Shown here in pieces: positions 6,963 to 15,781 of a stretch of 34,345 bases of DNA. The translations under genes were made by a program, and so were the position numbers. Positions within the stretch are counted from its first letter, which is position 1. Each line of letters opens with the position of its first letter. This DNA is from JAWXBM01 sp034440115 (GTDB lineage: Bacteria; Pseudomonadota; Gammaproteobacteria; Xanthomonadales; SZUA-36), in the NCBI GenBank assembly GCA_034440115.1, contig JAWXBM010000129.1, positions 1 to 34,345 on the forward strand. Reading direction: 5' to 3'. The notes beneath the pieces were generated by a model. It was not told where the DNA came from, did not search any database, and worked only from the letters and a program-made list of their open reading frames with translations.

Positions 6963-9053
6963 GTGAAGCTGACCAAGACATTTAAATTCGGCGACCACAA
7001 TGTAAGCATCGAAACCGGGCAGGTTGCCCGTCAGGCCGATGCTGCCGTGATCGTAAACATGGCCGATACCGTAGTGCTGGTAACTGTCGTTGCTCAGAAA
7101 ACCGCGGACCCCAGTCGCGGTTTTTTTCCATTAACGGTTAATTACCAGGAAAAATTCTATGCGGCAGGGCGTATTCCCGGAGGCTTTTTCAAGCGTGAAG
7201 GCAGGCCCACGGAGAAAGAAACACTGACCTGCCGTCTGATCGATCGACCGATTCGTCCTTTGTTTCCAAAGGGGTTCCTGAACGAAGTGCAGATTGTTGC
7301 CACCCTGATGTCATCCAACCCTGAAGTGGATGGAGATATTCCAGCCCTGATTGGTACCTCGGCTGCTCTGGCACTGTCGGGTATTCCATTCAACGGCCCA
7401 GTTGGTGCAGCACGCGTGGGTTACATAGGTGGCGAATACAAACTGAATCCAACGGCCACTGAACTGCTTAAATCCGACCTGGATCTGGTTGTAGCCGGTA
7501 CCGAAAAAGCCGTGTTGATGGTGGAATCAGAAGCCAAGCTGCTTTCCGAAGAAGTCATGCTGGGTGCGGTTATGTTTGGCCACCAGGCCATGCAAACCGT
7601 GGTTAATGCAGTCAGGGAATTGGCTGCGGAAGCAAAGGTTCAGCATTGGACCTGGGACGCTCCCAAGGTTGATTCTGATCTGTTGGATAAAGTTACTGCC
7701 ACTGCTTCAGCCGGTATGAAAGATGCCTACGCAATCGCCGACAAGATGTTGCGTCGCGATGCCATCTCCGCAGTTAAAGATGCAACTGTTGCTGCCCTTT
7801 GTGTTGAGGGTGATGAAAACGCACCGGCTAAGGGCGACGTTTCTGATGCACTGTACAAAATGGAAAAAGCGCTGGTTCGCGAGCACATCCTGAGTGGCAA
7901 CCCGCGTATTGATGGTCGCGACCTGAGCACGGTACGCCCGATTTCGGTTCAATGCGGAGTTATGCCCCGGGCCCATGGATCTGCGCTGTTCACTCGTGGT
8001 GAAACTCAGGCCATTGTGGTGACAACCCTGGGCACCACACGTGACGCACAAATGATTGATGCCGTGAATGGCGAATACAAAGACCCGTTCATGCTGCATT
8101 ACAACTTCCCGCCATATTCCGTGGGTGAGACTGGTTTCATGAGCGGTCCCAAGCGTCGTGAAATTGGCCACGGCCGCCTGGCCCGTCGTGGAGTAGCGGC
8201 TGTGTTGCCTACCATTCAAGAATTTCCATACGTACTGCGCGTGGTGTCTGAAATCACTGAATCCAATGGCTCCAGCTCAATGGCTTCGGTTTGCGGAACC
8301 TCTCTGTCGCTGATGGATGCCGGTGTTCCGGTCAAACAGCCAGTGGCGGGTATTGCCATGGGCCTGATCAAGGAAGGCGATCGCTTCGCCGTTCTATCCG
8401 ACATTCTGGGTGACGAAGATCACCTCGGCGACATGGATTTCAAAGTAGCCGGTGCACAGGATGGCATATCTGCCTTGCAGATGGACATCAAGATCGAAGG
8501 TATCAACGAAGAGATCATGCGAATTGCCCTGGCCCAAGCGCAGGAAGGTCGTCGTTTTATCCTGGGCGAAATGAATAAGGTCATCGACAAACCACGAGGC
8601 GAAATGTCTGAATTCGCGCCGCGCCTGGTGACCATGAAGGTTCATCCGGACAAGATTCGCGACATCATCGGAAAGGGCGGCGTAACCATCCGTGCCATTA
8701 CTGAAGAAACCGGCGCCACTATCGATATCGCTGATGACGGCACCGTTACCATTGCCTCGGTCAACAAGGAAGCTGGTGATGCTGCCCGCAAGCGCATTGA
8801 GCAGATCACCTCCGATATCGAACCAGGCCAGGTCTTCGAAGGCAAGGTCATCAAGATCATGAACTTCGGCGCCTTTGTTACCCTGACCCCTGGCCGTGAT
8901 GGCCTGGTGCATATTTCTCAGCTCTCAGACGAGCGCGTGGAAAATGTGACCGATGTGGTTAAGGAAGGCGATATGGTCAAGGTCAAGGTGCTTGAAGTCG
9001 ACAAGCAGGGGCGTATTCGCCTGTCCATGAAAGCATTGGACACGGCTGAATAG
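6963..9053 (+). CDS. pnp: Polyribonucleotide nucleotidyltransferase (PNPase)
   Basis: PNPase is a phosphorolytic 3'-5' exoribonuclease and degradosome partner. The 696-residue product has two RNase PH domains (about 10-230 and 310-540, second with GRDLSTVRPI and FPPYSVGETG), an intervening helical domain, a KH domain (IRDIIGKGGVTIRAITEETG, about 565) and a C-terminal S1 domain (VFEGKVIKIMNFGAFV to the end). The start is GTG 6963 with AGGAAGAG about eight bases upstream; no nearer ATG fits. It follows the rpsO terminator by 35 bases, so it depends on read-through or its own promoter. Confidence 0.97.
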   Translation: MKLTKTFKFGDHNVSIETGQVARQADAAVIVNMADTVVLVTVVAQKTADPSRGFFPLTVNYQEKFYAAGRIPGGFFKREGRPTEKETLTCRLIDRPIRPLFPKGFLNEVQIVATLMSSNPEVDGDIPALIGTSAALALSGIPFNGPVGAARVGYIGGEYKLNPTATELLKSDLDLVVAGTEKAVLMVESEAKLLSEEVMLGAVMFGHQAMQTVVNAVRELAAEAKVQHWTWDAPKVDSDLLDKVTATASAGMKDAYAIADKMLRRDAISAVKDATVAALCVEGDENAPAKGDVSDALYKMEKALVREHILSGNPRIDGRDLSTVRPISVQCGVMPRAHGSALFTRGETQAIVVTTLGTTRDAQMIDAVNGEYKDPFMLHYNFPPYSVGETGFMSGPKRREIGHGRLARRGVAAVLPTIQEFPYVLRVVSEITESNGSSSMASVCGTSLSLMDAGVPVKQPVAGIAMGLIKEGDRFAVLSDILGDEDHLGDMDFKVAGAQDGISALQMDIKIEGINEEIMRIALAQAQEGRRFILGEMNKVIDKPRGEMSEFAPRLVTMKVHPDKIRDIIGKGGVTIRAITEETGATIDIADDGTVTIASVNKEAGDAARKRIEQITSDIEPGQVFEGKVIKIMNFGAFVTLTPGRDGLVHISQLSDERVENVTDVVKEGDMVKVKVLEVDKQGRIRLSMKALDTAE

Positions 9054-9100
9054 AGTCAGTCCTTGGGTCGTCAGTTTTCAGGCCAGCCAAAAACGCAGAA

Positions 9101-9127
9101 AACGCCCGCCAGTCGGGCGTTTTTTTT
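9101..9127 (+). terminator. Rho-independent terminator after pnp
   Basis: AACGCCCG (9101-9108), loop CCAGT, CGGGCGTT (9114-9121) form a perfect 8-bp stem that runs into a T tract (9120-9127). It ends the rimP-to-pnp cluster. Confidence 0.9.
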
Positions 9128-9151
9128 ACCTTTTTTATCTTTTTTAATTGC

Positions 9152-9193
9152 TCAATGGATGGGGCTGAATGGATAGGCCTGAATGGATAAGGT
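9152..9193 (+). repeat. Three 14-bp tandem repeats upstream of metA
   Basis: The units start at 9152, 9166 and 9180. Each contains (C/G)AATGGAT followed by a G-rich part (TCAATGGATGGGGC, TGAATGGATAGGCC, TGAATGGATAAGGT). They fill most of the gap between the pnp terminator and metA, where its promoter must lie. Direct repeats at this spacing could be a regulator binding array or a slipped duplication. Confidence 0.6.
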
Positions 9194-9205
9194 TACACTT
9201 CCGCA

Positions 9206-10276
9206 ATGCCATTAGTTGAACATCTCAATCTACCCACTTTCAGCCGTCTGCGGGAGCAGGGGCATGAAGTGTTGTCACTGGATCGCGCGTTGCGGCAGGA
9301 CATCCGCGAACTGCATATTGGCTTGCTCAATATGATGCCGGACGCGGCGCTGGAAGCCACCGAACGACAGTTCATTCGCCTGGTAGGTAACTGCAACCGT
9401 ATCGCCCAGTTTTATGTTTACCCTTTCTCCCTGCCGGGGTTGTCTCGCGGAGCGGATGCTCAGGCCTTCATAGGGCAGAATTATTGCAACTTTGAAACCC
9501 TGCAGTCTGAAGGGCTCGACGCACTGGTGATTACCGGTGCCAACGTGATCAATCCGGATTTATCCAAAGAGGCGTTTTGGGGCCCATTAACCCAGGTGAT
9601 GGATTGGGCCGAGGAAAATGTTTCTTCGGTCCTGTGTTCCTGCCTGGCCACCCATGCCATTTTAAAATACCGTCATGGCATAGAGCGTCAGCCAATGCCG
9701 CAGAAGCGTTGGGGCGTTTTCAGTCACAAAATCAGCCTAGCACAGCATCCGCTGTTGCGTGATATCAATACCCGATTCGATGTGCCCCATTCGCGTTTTA
9801 ATGATATTTCCAGGGAACAACTGGAAGCAGCCGGTTTGCACGTTCTCGCTGAGAGCGATGAAGGTGGTGTACATATGGCAGTGAGCGCTGATGGCTTCCG
9901 CGTGGTCTATTTTCAGGGCCATCCAGAATATGATGCCAACAGTTTGCTGAAAGAGTACAAACGGGAGGCCTTGCGCTACGTGAATGGTGAACTGGAACAG
10001 CCACCGCCCTTTCCTGAGAACTACCTCTCTGTAGAAGCGCAGGCCAGGGCAGCGCCTTTTATTGAGATGACCAGGCAAGCTGTTTCGCGCGGTGGCTCTG
10101 TGCCCGTAATACTTGAGACTGAAGTTGAGCCTTTGCTGGACAATACCTGGGGTGATACTGCCAAAGCCGTGTTCAACAACTGGTTGGGCCTGGTTTACCA
10201 ACTGACCAATCTGGACCGTCATTCGCAGTACATGCCCGGCACGGACCGGGACAATCCACTTAATTTTGGGAAATAG
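9206..10276 (+). CDS. metA: Homoserine O-acyltransferase (MetA family)
   Basis: The enzyme acylates homoserine, the first committed step to methionine. The 356 residues show the MetA/HTS glutamine-amidotransferase-like fold: IGLLNMMPDAALEATERQF (38-56), the nucleophile cysteine in CSCLATH (C146 by position) and the GHPEYD motif with H239 and E241. Acyl donor is unclear. The segment that sets succinyl versus acetyl preference (TGAP-L-G or TGAP-V-E in studied enzymes) reads TGANVINPD here. No ribosome site precedes ATG 9206, and no SAM riboswitch is seen in front of it, unlike the metB-like gene at 22105. Only 11 bases separate it from the next gene, so it may be co-transcribed with the phosphonate genes. 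Confidence 0.92.
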   Translation: MPLVEHLNLPTFSRLREQGHEVLSLDRALRQDIRELHIGLLNMMPDAALEATERQFIRLVGNCNRIAQFYVYPFSLPGLSRGADAQAFIGQNYCNFETLQSEGLDALVITGANVINPDLSKEAFWGPLTQVMDWAEENVSSVLCSCLATHAILKYRHGIERQPMPQKRWGVFSHKISLAQHPLLRDINTRFDVPHSRFNDISREQLEAAGLHVLAESDEGGVHMAVSADGFRVVYFQGHPEYDANSLLKEYKREALRYVNGELEQPPPFPENYLSVEAQARAAPFIEMTRQAVSRGGSVPVILETEVEPLLDNTWGDTAKAVFNNWLGLVYQLTNLDRHSQYMPGTDRDNPLNFGK

Positions 10277-10287
10277 AAAGGCTTTCA

Positions 10288-11049
10288 ATGTACGCAATCA
10301 TTCTAGCCGCCGGTCGGGGCAGCCGCCTGGCAGAACACAACCCGCAAGGACGTCCCAAGTGCTTGTTGGAGGTCGGTGGACGCAGTCTGTTGGCACGTCA
10401 TCTGGATTTGCTGCAGGAGTTGCGTATAGGGCGCGTTGACCTGGTAGTGGGCTATGAGGCCGACCAGATTATTGAGCATGTCGGAGAATTATTTTCGCGG
10501 CCGGAAGTAGCATTTCACTTCAATCCGCGTTTTCAGCAAGGTAGTGTGATCAGTTTATGGGCCGCACAGGAAACCTTGCAACAGGGCAGTGACACGCTGT
10601 TGATGGATGCAGATGTGCTTTATCATCCCGAAATCCTCAAGCGCCTGGTGGCTTCACCACATCATGATTGTTATCTACTGGATAGGGATTTTGTTCCAGG
10701 TGATGAGCCGGTCAAGATTGCGGTGCAAAACGGCTTGATGGTTGATTTTCGCAAAAAACTGGACCCTTCGCTGGTCTATGATTATTTGGGCGAATCAGTT
10801 GGATTTTTCCGACTCTCCGGCGACATGAGTGCCCGTCTGGCGCGGGAATGTGCACGTTTTGATGCCGAAGGACTGGCCGATGCACCGCACGAAGAAGCCC
10901 TGCGGAATCTTTTGCTGGAGAATCCGGCCGCATTTGCTTTTGAGGATGTCAGCGGCTTACCGTGGATCGAAATTGACTTTCCGGAAGATGTGGTTCGGGC
11001 AAAAGAACAAATCCTTCCAGCCATAAGGCAGGATTATCCTGAATTCTGA
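10288..11049 (+). CDS. Nucleotidyltransferase, LicC/PntC-like
   Basis: A 253-residue stand-alone nucleotidyltransferase. It begins with the NTP-binding signature AIILAAGRGSRL followed by RPKCLLEVGGRSLL, has a metal-site aspartate in LLMDADVLY and a C-terminal WIEIDFPEDVVRAKE block. Such enzymes activate sugar phosphates, phosphocholine (LicC) or 2-aminoethylphosphonate (PntC) with CTP or another NTP. Placed directly before the PEP mutase gene, the most likely job is making CMP-AEP or a CDP-activated acceptor, but the substrate cannot be read from sequence. AGAAAGG provides a ribosome site. A second domain of the same superfamily is fused to the next protein. Confidence 0.85.
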   Translation: MYAIILAAGRGSRLAEHNPQGRPKCLLEVGGRSLLARHLDLLQELRIGRVDLVVGYEADQIIEHVGELFSRPEVAFHFNPRFQQGSVISLWAAQETLQQGSDTLLMDADVLYHPEILKRLVASPHHDCYLLDRDFVPGDEPVKIAVQNGLMVDFRKKLDPSLVYDYLGESVGFFRLSGDMSARLARECARFDAEGLADAPHEEALRNLLLENPAAFAFEDVSGLPWIEIDFPEDVVRAKEQILPAIRQDYPEF

Positions 11050-11100
11050 GTTTGCTATCCGGCCTGTTCCCGGATGCTGAAACGAAAGACGAGTTGAAAC

Positions 11101-12732
11101 ATGCAAAAAAAATCCTCACAACTGCGCGCCATGCTGCAATCAGGCAGCACCGAATTCATTATGGAAGCGCACAATGGTTTATCCGCGCGTATCGTTGAAG
11201 AGGCCGGCTTCAAGGGCATCTGGGCCTCAGGTTTGGCATTGTCGGCACAACATGCCGTCAGAGACAATAATGAACTGAGCTGGACCCAAGTGGTAGACAT
11301 CCTGGAGTTCATGTCTGATGCCACCAGCATTCCCATCTTGCTGGATGGGGATACCGGCTACGGTGATTTCAACAATATGCGTCGTCTGGTTGCCAAATTG
11401 GAAACTCGTAACATCGCCGGAGTCTGCATAGAAGACAAGTTGTTTCCCAAGACCAACAGCTTTATCCAGGGTGAGCGTCAGCCGCTGGAAGAAATTGAAA
11501 CATTCTGCGGCAAGATTCAGGCTGGTAAAGAAGCGCAGCGCGACGATGATTTCTGCATTGTAGCCCGGGTGGAAGCCTTTATTGCGGGCTGGGGGTTGGA
11601 TGAAGCGCTGCGCCGCGCCGAGGCTTACCGGCAAGCTGGCGCTGATGCTATTTTGATGCACAGCAAGCTGAGCCGCCCCGATGAAATCCTGCAGTTTGCC
11701 AAAGAGTGGGCCAACCGGGGTCCGCTGGTGATTGTACCCACCAAGTATTATGCAACACCGACCGAGGTTTTCAGGCAATACGATATCAGCCTGGTTATCT
11801 GGGCCAACCACTTGATCCGTTCTGCCATCTCGGCCATGCAGGCAACCGCAAAGCAGATTCATGATGATGAGACCTTGCTGGAGATTGAAGGTCAGGTGGC
11901 CACCGTGTCGGAGATATTCCGCTTGCAAGGCGCTGATGAACTGCTGGAAGCCGAGAAGCGTTATGCCCGTAGTGCACGGCCTGAAGTGAAAGCGCTCATA
12001 CTCGCGGCCAGCCGGGGCATGGGTTTGGATGAACTGACCAAGGAACGGCCCAAGGTCATGATTCCGGTGGCGGGTAAACCAGTACTGCGGCGTTTGGTCG
12101 ATAAGTTCAAAGGCCAGGGCGTCAATGAAATCATCGTGGTTGCTGGTTATAAAGCCGAAGCCATTGATGTGAAGGGCATAGAGGTCATCGTTAACCTCCA
12201 TTGGCAGGAAACCGGTGAGCTGGCCTCCTTGTATCAGGCAATCGAAAGCCTGGGAGACGATACCATTCTGCTTTACGGCGATTTGTTATTCCGTACTTAC
12301 ATACTCAACAACCTGCTGGATTGGGATGAACCCTTGCTGGCGGTGGTGGACTCTTCCCCCCTGGATCAGGCCAAAGGCAACACCAACGACCTGGCATATT
12401 GCTCTGCGTCGGATGATCGCGCCATGTACCAGCAAAAAGCCTTCCTGCAAAAGATCAGTGCAGAAACCCACTGGCAGGGCAGGACGCCTGATGGTCGTTG
12501 GATAGGCATGTTGCGTATCCGCGGATTGGGCAAACAACAGGTTCTGGGCGCGCTCGAAGCGCTGAAGCGGGATGCGGGATTTGAAAAGATGGGTTTACCT
12601 GATCTGATCAACCAGTTGATTGAGCAACAGCATGCACCACAGGTGCAATATATTTCTGGTCACTGGATGGATATCAATAACCTGGAAGACCTGCAACGCG
12701 CCGCTGAATTTTCTCAAGGACGGCATTCGTGA
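11101..12732 (+). CDS. pepM: Phosphoenolpyruvate mutase fused to a nucleotidyltransferase
   Basis: PEP mutase rearranges PEP to phosphonopyruvate, the entry step of nearly all phosphonate biosynthesis. Residues 1-285 form the mutase domain: LLDGDTGYGDFNN (80-92, metal-binding aspartates), VRDNNELSW (53-61) in the gating loop region, and the diagnostic EDKLFPKTNS (111-120), which separates mutases from isocitrate lyase and phosphonopyruvate hydrolase relatives. Residues about 295-543 are a nucleotidyltransferase domain (LILAASRGMGLDEL, ERPKVMIPVAGKPVL, YGDLLF, and a C-terminal WMDINNLEDLQRA). The signature reads AAS rather than the usual AAG. Fusions of this type are thought to supply CMP-AEP. 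With the stand-alone enzyme upstream, the locus has two activating domains. Confidence 0.93.
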   Translation: MQKKSSQLRAMLQSGSTEFIMEAHNGLSARIVEEAGFKGIWASGLALSAQHAVRDNNELSWTQVVDILEFMSDATSIPILLDGDTGYGDFNNMRRLVAKLETRNIAGVCIEDKLFPKTNSFIQGERQPLEEIETFCGKIQAGKEAQRDDDFCIVARVEAFIAGWGLDEALRRAEAYRQAGADAILMHSKLSRPDEILQFAKEWANRGPLVIVPTKYYATPTEVFRQYDISLVIWANHLIRSAISAMQATAKQIHDDETLLEIEGQVATVSEIFRLQGADELLEAEKRYARSARPEVKALILAASRGMGLDELTKERPKVMIPVAGKPVLRRLVDKFKGQGVNEIIVVAGYKAEAIDVKGIEVIVNLHWQETGELASLYQAIESLGDDTILLYGDLLFRTYILNNLLDWDEPLLAVVDSSPLDQAKGNTNDLAYCSASDDRAMYQQKAFLQKISAETHWQGRTPDGRWIGMLRIRGLGKQQVLGALEALKRDAGFEKMGLPDLINQLIEQQHAPQVQYISGHWMDINNLEDLQRAAEFSQGRHS

Positions 12733-12772
12733 TGCTGCTGCAGATTGCAAATTCCGTTGCGAATAATCCAGC

Positions 12773-13933
12773 ATGATTGAAGCCGCCGATTTCATCACCC
12801 CCGCCAAGGCCATGGGGTTCAAAACCTGGGCGGGTGTACCGTGCTCCTTTTTGACGCCGTTTATCAACAGCGTCATCGATGATCCGGAAATGAGCTATAT
12901 TTCCTCAGCCAATGAAGGCGATGCGGTAGCGACTGCCAGCGGCGCCGCATTGGGTGGCCAGCCAGCCGTGGCCATGATGCAGAATTCCGGCCTGGGCAAT
13001 GCCATCAGCCCCTTGAGCTCGCTGAACTGGGTGTTTCGCATCCCCATATTGCTGATCATCACCCTGCGCGGTGAACCTGGTTTGCCTGACGAGCCGCAGC
13101 ATGAACTGATGGGGCAGATTACCGGGGATTTGCTGGATAGGCTGCAAGTTCCCTGGGCGTATTTTCCACGCCATGCCGACGATGTTGCCGGCATGCTGGA
13201 AGCCGCGCGCTGGCAAATGGAAAGAACATCAAGGCCTTATGCATTCGTCATGCGTAAAGGCTCGGTCGCACCCAGTCAGTTGCAAAGCCAATGGCAACCA
13301 AAGTCTCGTGCCAGGCCGTTTTCGGGAATTCCCGATGCGCCAGGCAAAGACTTGCTGAGCCGCCAACAGGCGTTGCAATCCGTGATTGAAAACACCCCAT
13401 TGGATGATTCCGTGGTGATTGGCACCACGGGCTTTACCGGACGCGAGCTGTTTGCATTGGATGACCGGCCGAACCAGTTGTACATGGTCGGCTCCATGGG
13501 CTGCGCTTCTTCTTTTGGACTGGGGTTGTCTTTGGCTCAGCCCCACAAACAGGTCGTCGTGATTGATGGCGATGGTGCAGCGCTGATGCGTATGGGCAAC
13601 ATGGCCACGGTGGGTGCTTATGGCCCGCGAAATCTGCAACACCTGTTACTGGATAATGGTGTACACGACTCTACCGGCGGACAGGCCACGGTGAGCCGAG
13701 GATTGAGCTTTGCTGCCATTGCCAGTGCCTGTGGTTACAGCAATTGGGAAGAAGGAGTTTCGCAGGAGCAGATCAAGCGCTTGCTGGACAGTCGTGACGG
13801 ACCTGATTTCCTGCATCTGCATATACGCAAAGGTGTGCCTGACAATTTGCCGCGGCCTGATCAAAGGCCCGCTGATGTATGCCGCAGGTTGATGGCGCAC
13901 TTGAATGTGACAACTCCGTGGAGCGCGCACTGA
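12773..13933 (+). CDS. Phosphonopyruvate decarboxylase (ThDP-dependent)
   Basis: Irreversible decarboxylation of phosphonopyruvate to phosphonoacetaldehyde pulls the unfavourable mutase equilibrium forward. The 386-residue product has the N-terminal pyrimidine-binding half with the catalytic glutamate in SANEGDAVA (E48) and MQNSGLGNAISPLSSL (69-84). The C-terminal half carries the thiamine diphosphate motif, GDG at 266-268 to LLLDN ending at 295. Length matches the family (about 375-400). No ribosome site is evident before ATG 12773, and 40 bases separate it from the mutase gene. Sulfopyruvate decarboxylase is the closest alternative, excluded by the neighbours. Confidence 0.93.
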   Translation: MIEAADFITPAKAMGFKTWAGVPCSFLTPFINSVIDDPEMSYISSANEGDAVATASGAALGGQPAVAMMQNSGLGNAISPLSSLNWVFRIPILLIITLRGEPGLPDEPQHELMGQITGDLLDRLQVPWAYFPRHADDVAGMLEAARWQMERTSRPYAFVMRKGSVAPSQLQSQWQPKSRARPFSGIPDAPGKDLLSRQQALQSVIENTPLDDSVVIGTTGFTGRELFALDDRPNQLYMVGSMGCASSFGLGLSLAQPHKQVVVIDGDGAALMRMGNMATVGAYGPRNLQHLLLDNGVHDSTGGQATVSRGLSFAAIASACGYSNWEEGVSQEQIKRLLDSRDGPDFLHLHIRKGVPDNLPRPDQRPADVCRRLMAHLNVTTPWSAH

Positions 13934-14074
13934 CATTCTGACCGATTCACAGCATTGGTCACTGAGGTCGCGGCAGAAACGCGCTCCGTGCATAATTGAT
14001 CAGGCTTCCAAAAATTTATTGCCAGTCATCGTGCTTGCTTAGGCACTTAGAGCATCCCAGGAGAGTCAACACAA

Positions 14075-14677
14075 ATGGTCAGTAATAGAGCCGAAAAAAT
14101 GGGCGAGCGCGCCGGGGTTGCGGGCTTTTTTGACAGCCTGAGATTCAATGAAATCGCTCGGCAAGGCTTGGGATTGTTGTTGCTGCTGGTTTGTGCCGTA
14201 TTTACCGAAGCTGCTGGCGAAGACCGGATTTACCTTGGATTTGCCCTGGCGTTGATAGGCCAGGTGTGGCGTATTTATGCTGCCGGTGTGATCTACAAGA
14301 ACAAACAATTGGCTACAACAGGCGCATATTCGCTGGTCCGACACCCGCTTTACCTGGGTAATTTCCTGATTTTAGTTGGTTTTACCATCGCCTGTTCCAA
14401 TTGGATTGTAGTACTGATAGTTCTGTTTTTTTTCTGGTTCTACTATCCCGCGGCCATCAAATATGAAGACACCAAACTGGAGCGCATATTTGAAGATCAA
14501 TGGCGTGCATGGAGCGCTAACACTCCAGCCATGTTCCCCACTCGCCTGGCCTGGAAAGGCAATGCCAATGCAGAGTGGAATGCCCGGCAATCCCTGCTGC
14601 GTAATGGCGAGTTGATCATCTCTGTGTATATCGTAATTTGCGCCGCGGTTCTGTTGTACCGGGCGGGAATGTTTTAA
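14075..14677 (+). CDS. Membrane methyltransferase of the ICMT/PEMT type
   Basis: A 200-residue integral membrane protein with hydrophobic segments at about 29-47, 52-72, 93-128 and 182-200. TTGAYSLVRHPLYLGN (81-96) is the signature of isoprenylcysteine carboxyl methyltransferases and phospholipid N-methyltransferases, and is followed by a C-terminal YEDTKLERIFEDQWRAW block of the kind that binds S-adenosylmethionine. Bacteria lack prenylated CaaX proteins, so an N- or O-methylation of a lipid or lipid-linked group is more likely. Its place between the decarboxylase and aminotransferase genes suggests methylation of the AEP headgroup; this is inference. The gap 13934-14074 holds no gene. AGGAG lies 11 bases before the ATG. 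Confidence 0.75.
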   Translation: MVSNRAEKMGERAGVAGFFDSLRFNEIARQGLGLLLLLVCAVFTEAAGEDRIYLGFALALIGQVWRIYAAGVIYKNKQLATTGAYSLVRHPLYLGNFLILVGFTIACSNWIVVLIVLFFFWFYYPAAIKYEDTKLERIFEDQWRAWSANTPAMFPTRLAWKGNANAEWNARQSLLRNGELIISVYIVICAAVLLYRAGMF

Positions 14678-14704
14678 GCAACTGGTTCGTTTCCACAGAA
14701 ATCC

Positions 14705-15781
14705 ATGCGCAGCATATTGTTAAACCCAGGTCCGGTTAGCATCTCTGAAGGTGTCAGACATGCCATGGCCGCGGGAGATTTGTGCCATCGGGAAGTCGAG
14801 TTTTTCGAGTTGCAGGACCAGGTTCGGCGCAAGCTGAATGCAGTATATTCGCTGGACGAAAAACACTGGGTTCCGGTGTTGCTGGGCGGTTCTGGCACCA
14901 CAGCTCTGGAGGCCATGGTCAGCTCCTTACTGCCAGGTGATGCACAGGTGCTGGTGCTGGAGAATGGGGTTTATGGTGAAAGGCTGTCCCGCTTGACTGC
15001 CATCCATCAGATTTCCAGCCAGGCCCTCAAAATGGCTTGGAAAGATGCGTGGAACCTTGAACGGATCGGGTCAGAGCTTCAATCCGGCAAATACACTCAT
15101 GTACTGGCAGTTCAGCATGAAACCACCACCGGTCGGCTGAATCCGGTACAGCAACTGGCTGAGTTGTGTGAAAAGGCTGGGGTATGCCTGCTGCTGGACG
15201 CAGTTTCCAGTTTTGGCGCCGAAGAAATACCTTTTGCGTCCACAGCCCTGGTGGCTTGTGCCGCAACGGCCAATAAATGCCTGCATGGAATTCCTGGGTC
15301 CTGCATGGTGATCGTACGTCGTGAAGCACTGGAAAACGCAATTAAACCACCGCGCAGTATGACGCTGGATCTGGCCCTGTGGGCAGGTCATCAGCAACGC
15401 CAGTCAACGCCGTTTACGCCACCGGTTACCAGTCTGCTGGCGCTGAATCAGGCGCTGGATGAATTTTTTCAAGCGGGTGGGCAATCAGGGCGGCATGCCC
15501 GTTATCTGCGCCTCGCCAACCGTGTGGCGAAATGTCTGGCCAGGCTGGGCATTTCTCCAATGCTGGAAGCTGGAGCCAGTTCTGTTGTATTGCGAGCCTA
15601 CTCACTACCGGCTGGCTTGAGCTATGAACAACTGCACGATGGATTGAAACTGCGTGGCTTCATCATTTATGCAGGGCAAGGCTCCCTGGCTGCTGAAATG
15701 TTTCGGATTTCGACCATGGGTGATATCAGCGATTATGATCTGGGCCGTCTTTTGGCGGCGCTCGAGGAGGTAATTGCCTGA
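14705..15781 (+). CDS. 2-Aminoethylphosphonate aminotransferase (PhnW/AEPT-like)
   Basis: A 358-residue class-V PLP aminotransferase. It starts with ILLNPGPVSISEGVRHAM and has LGGSGTTALEAM (60-71) at the cofactor phosphate site, QHETTTGRLNP (137-147), LLLDAVSSFGAEE with the ring-stacking aspartate D165, and the Schiff-base lysine in TANKCLHGIPG (K191). These features match the PhnW/AEP transaminase branch over serine-glyoxylate aminotransferases. In this biosynthetic setting it should run from phosphonoacetaldehyde to AEP; the reverse, degradative direction is unlikely because no phosphonatase (PhnX) is nearby. No strong ribosome site is seen; the ATG follows the methyltransferase stop by 27 bases. 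Confidence 0.92.
   Translation: MRSILLNPGPVSISEGVRHAMAAGDLCHREVEFFELQDQVRRKLNAVYSLDEKHWVPVLLGGSGTTALEAMVSSLLPGDAQVLVLENGVYGERLSRLTAIHQISSQALKMAWKDAWNLERIGSELQSGKYTHVLAVQHETTTGRLNPVQQLAELCEKAGVCLLLDAVSSFGAEEIPFASTALVACAATANKCLHGIPGSCMVIVRREALENAIKPPRSMTLDLALWAGHQQRQSTPFTPPVTSLLALNQALDEFFQAGGQSGRHARYLRLANRVAKCLARLGISPMLEAGASSVVLRAYSLPAGLSYEQLHDGLKLRGFIIYAGQGSLAAEMFRISTMGDISDYDLGRLLAALEEVIA

Noticed and set aside
11227..12201. Long open frame of 324 codons on the minus strand
   Set aside because: It lies wholly within the PEP mutase fusion gene, whose catalytic motifs are intact on the plus strand, and its product has no recognisable motif.
13919..13986. Inverted repeat GGAGCGCG / CGCGCTCC around the end of the decarboxylase gene
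   Set aside because: The arms are about 50 bases apart with no T run, so it is neither a clear terminator nor a compact operator.
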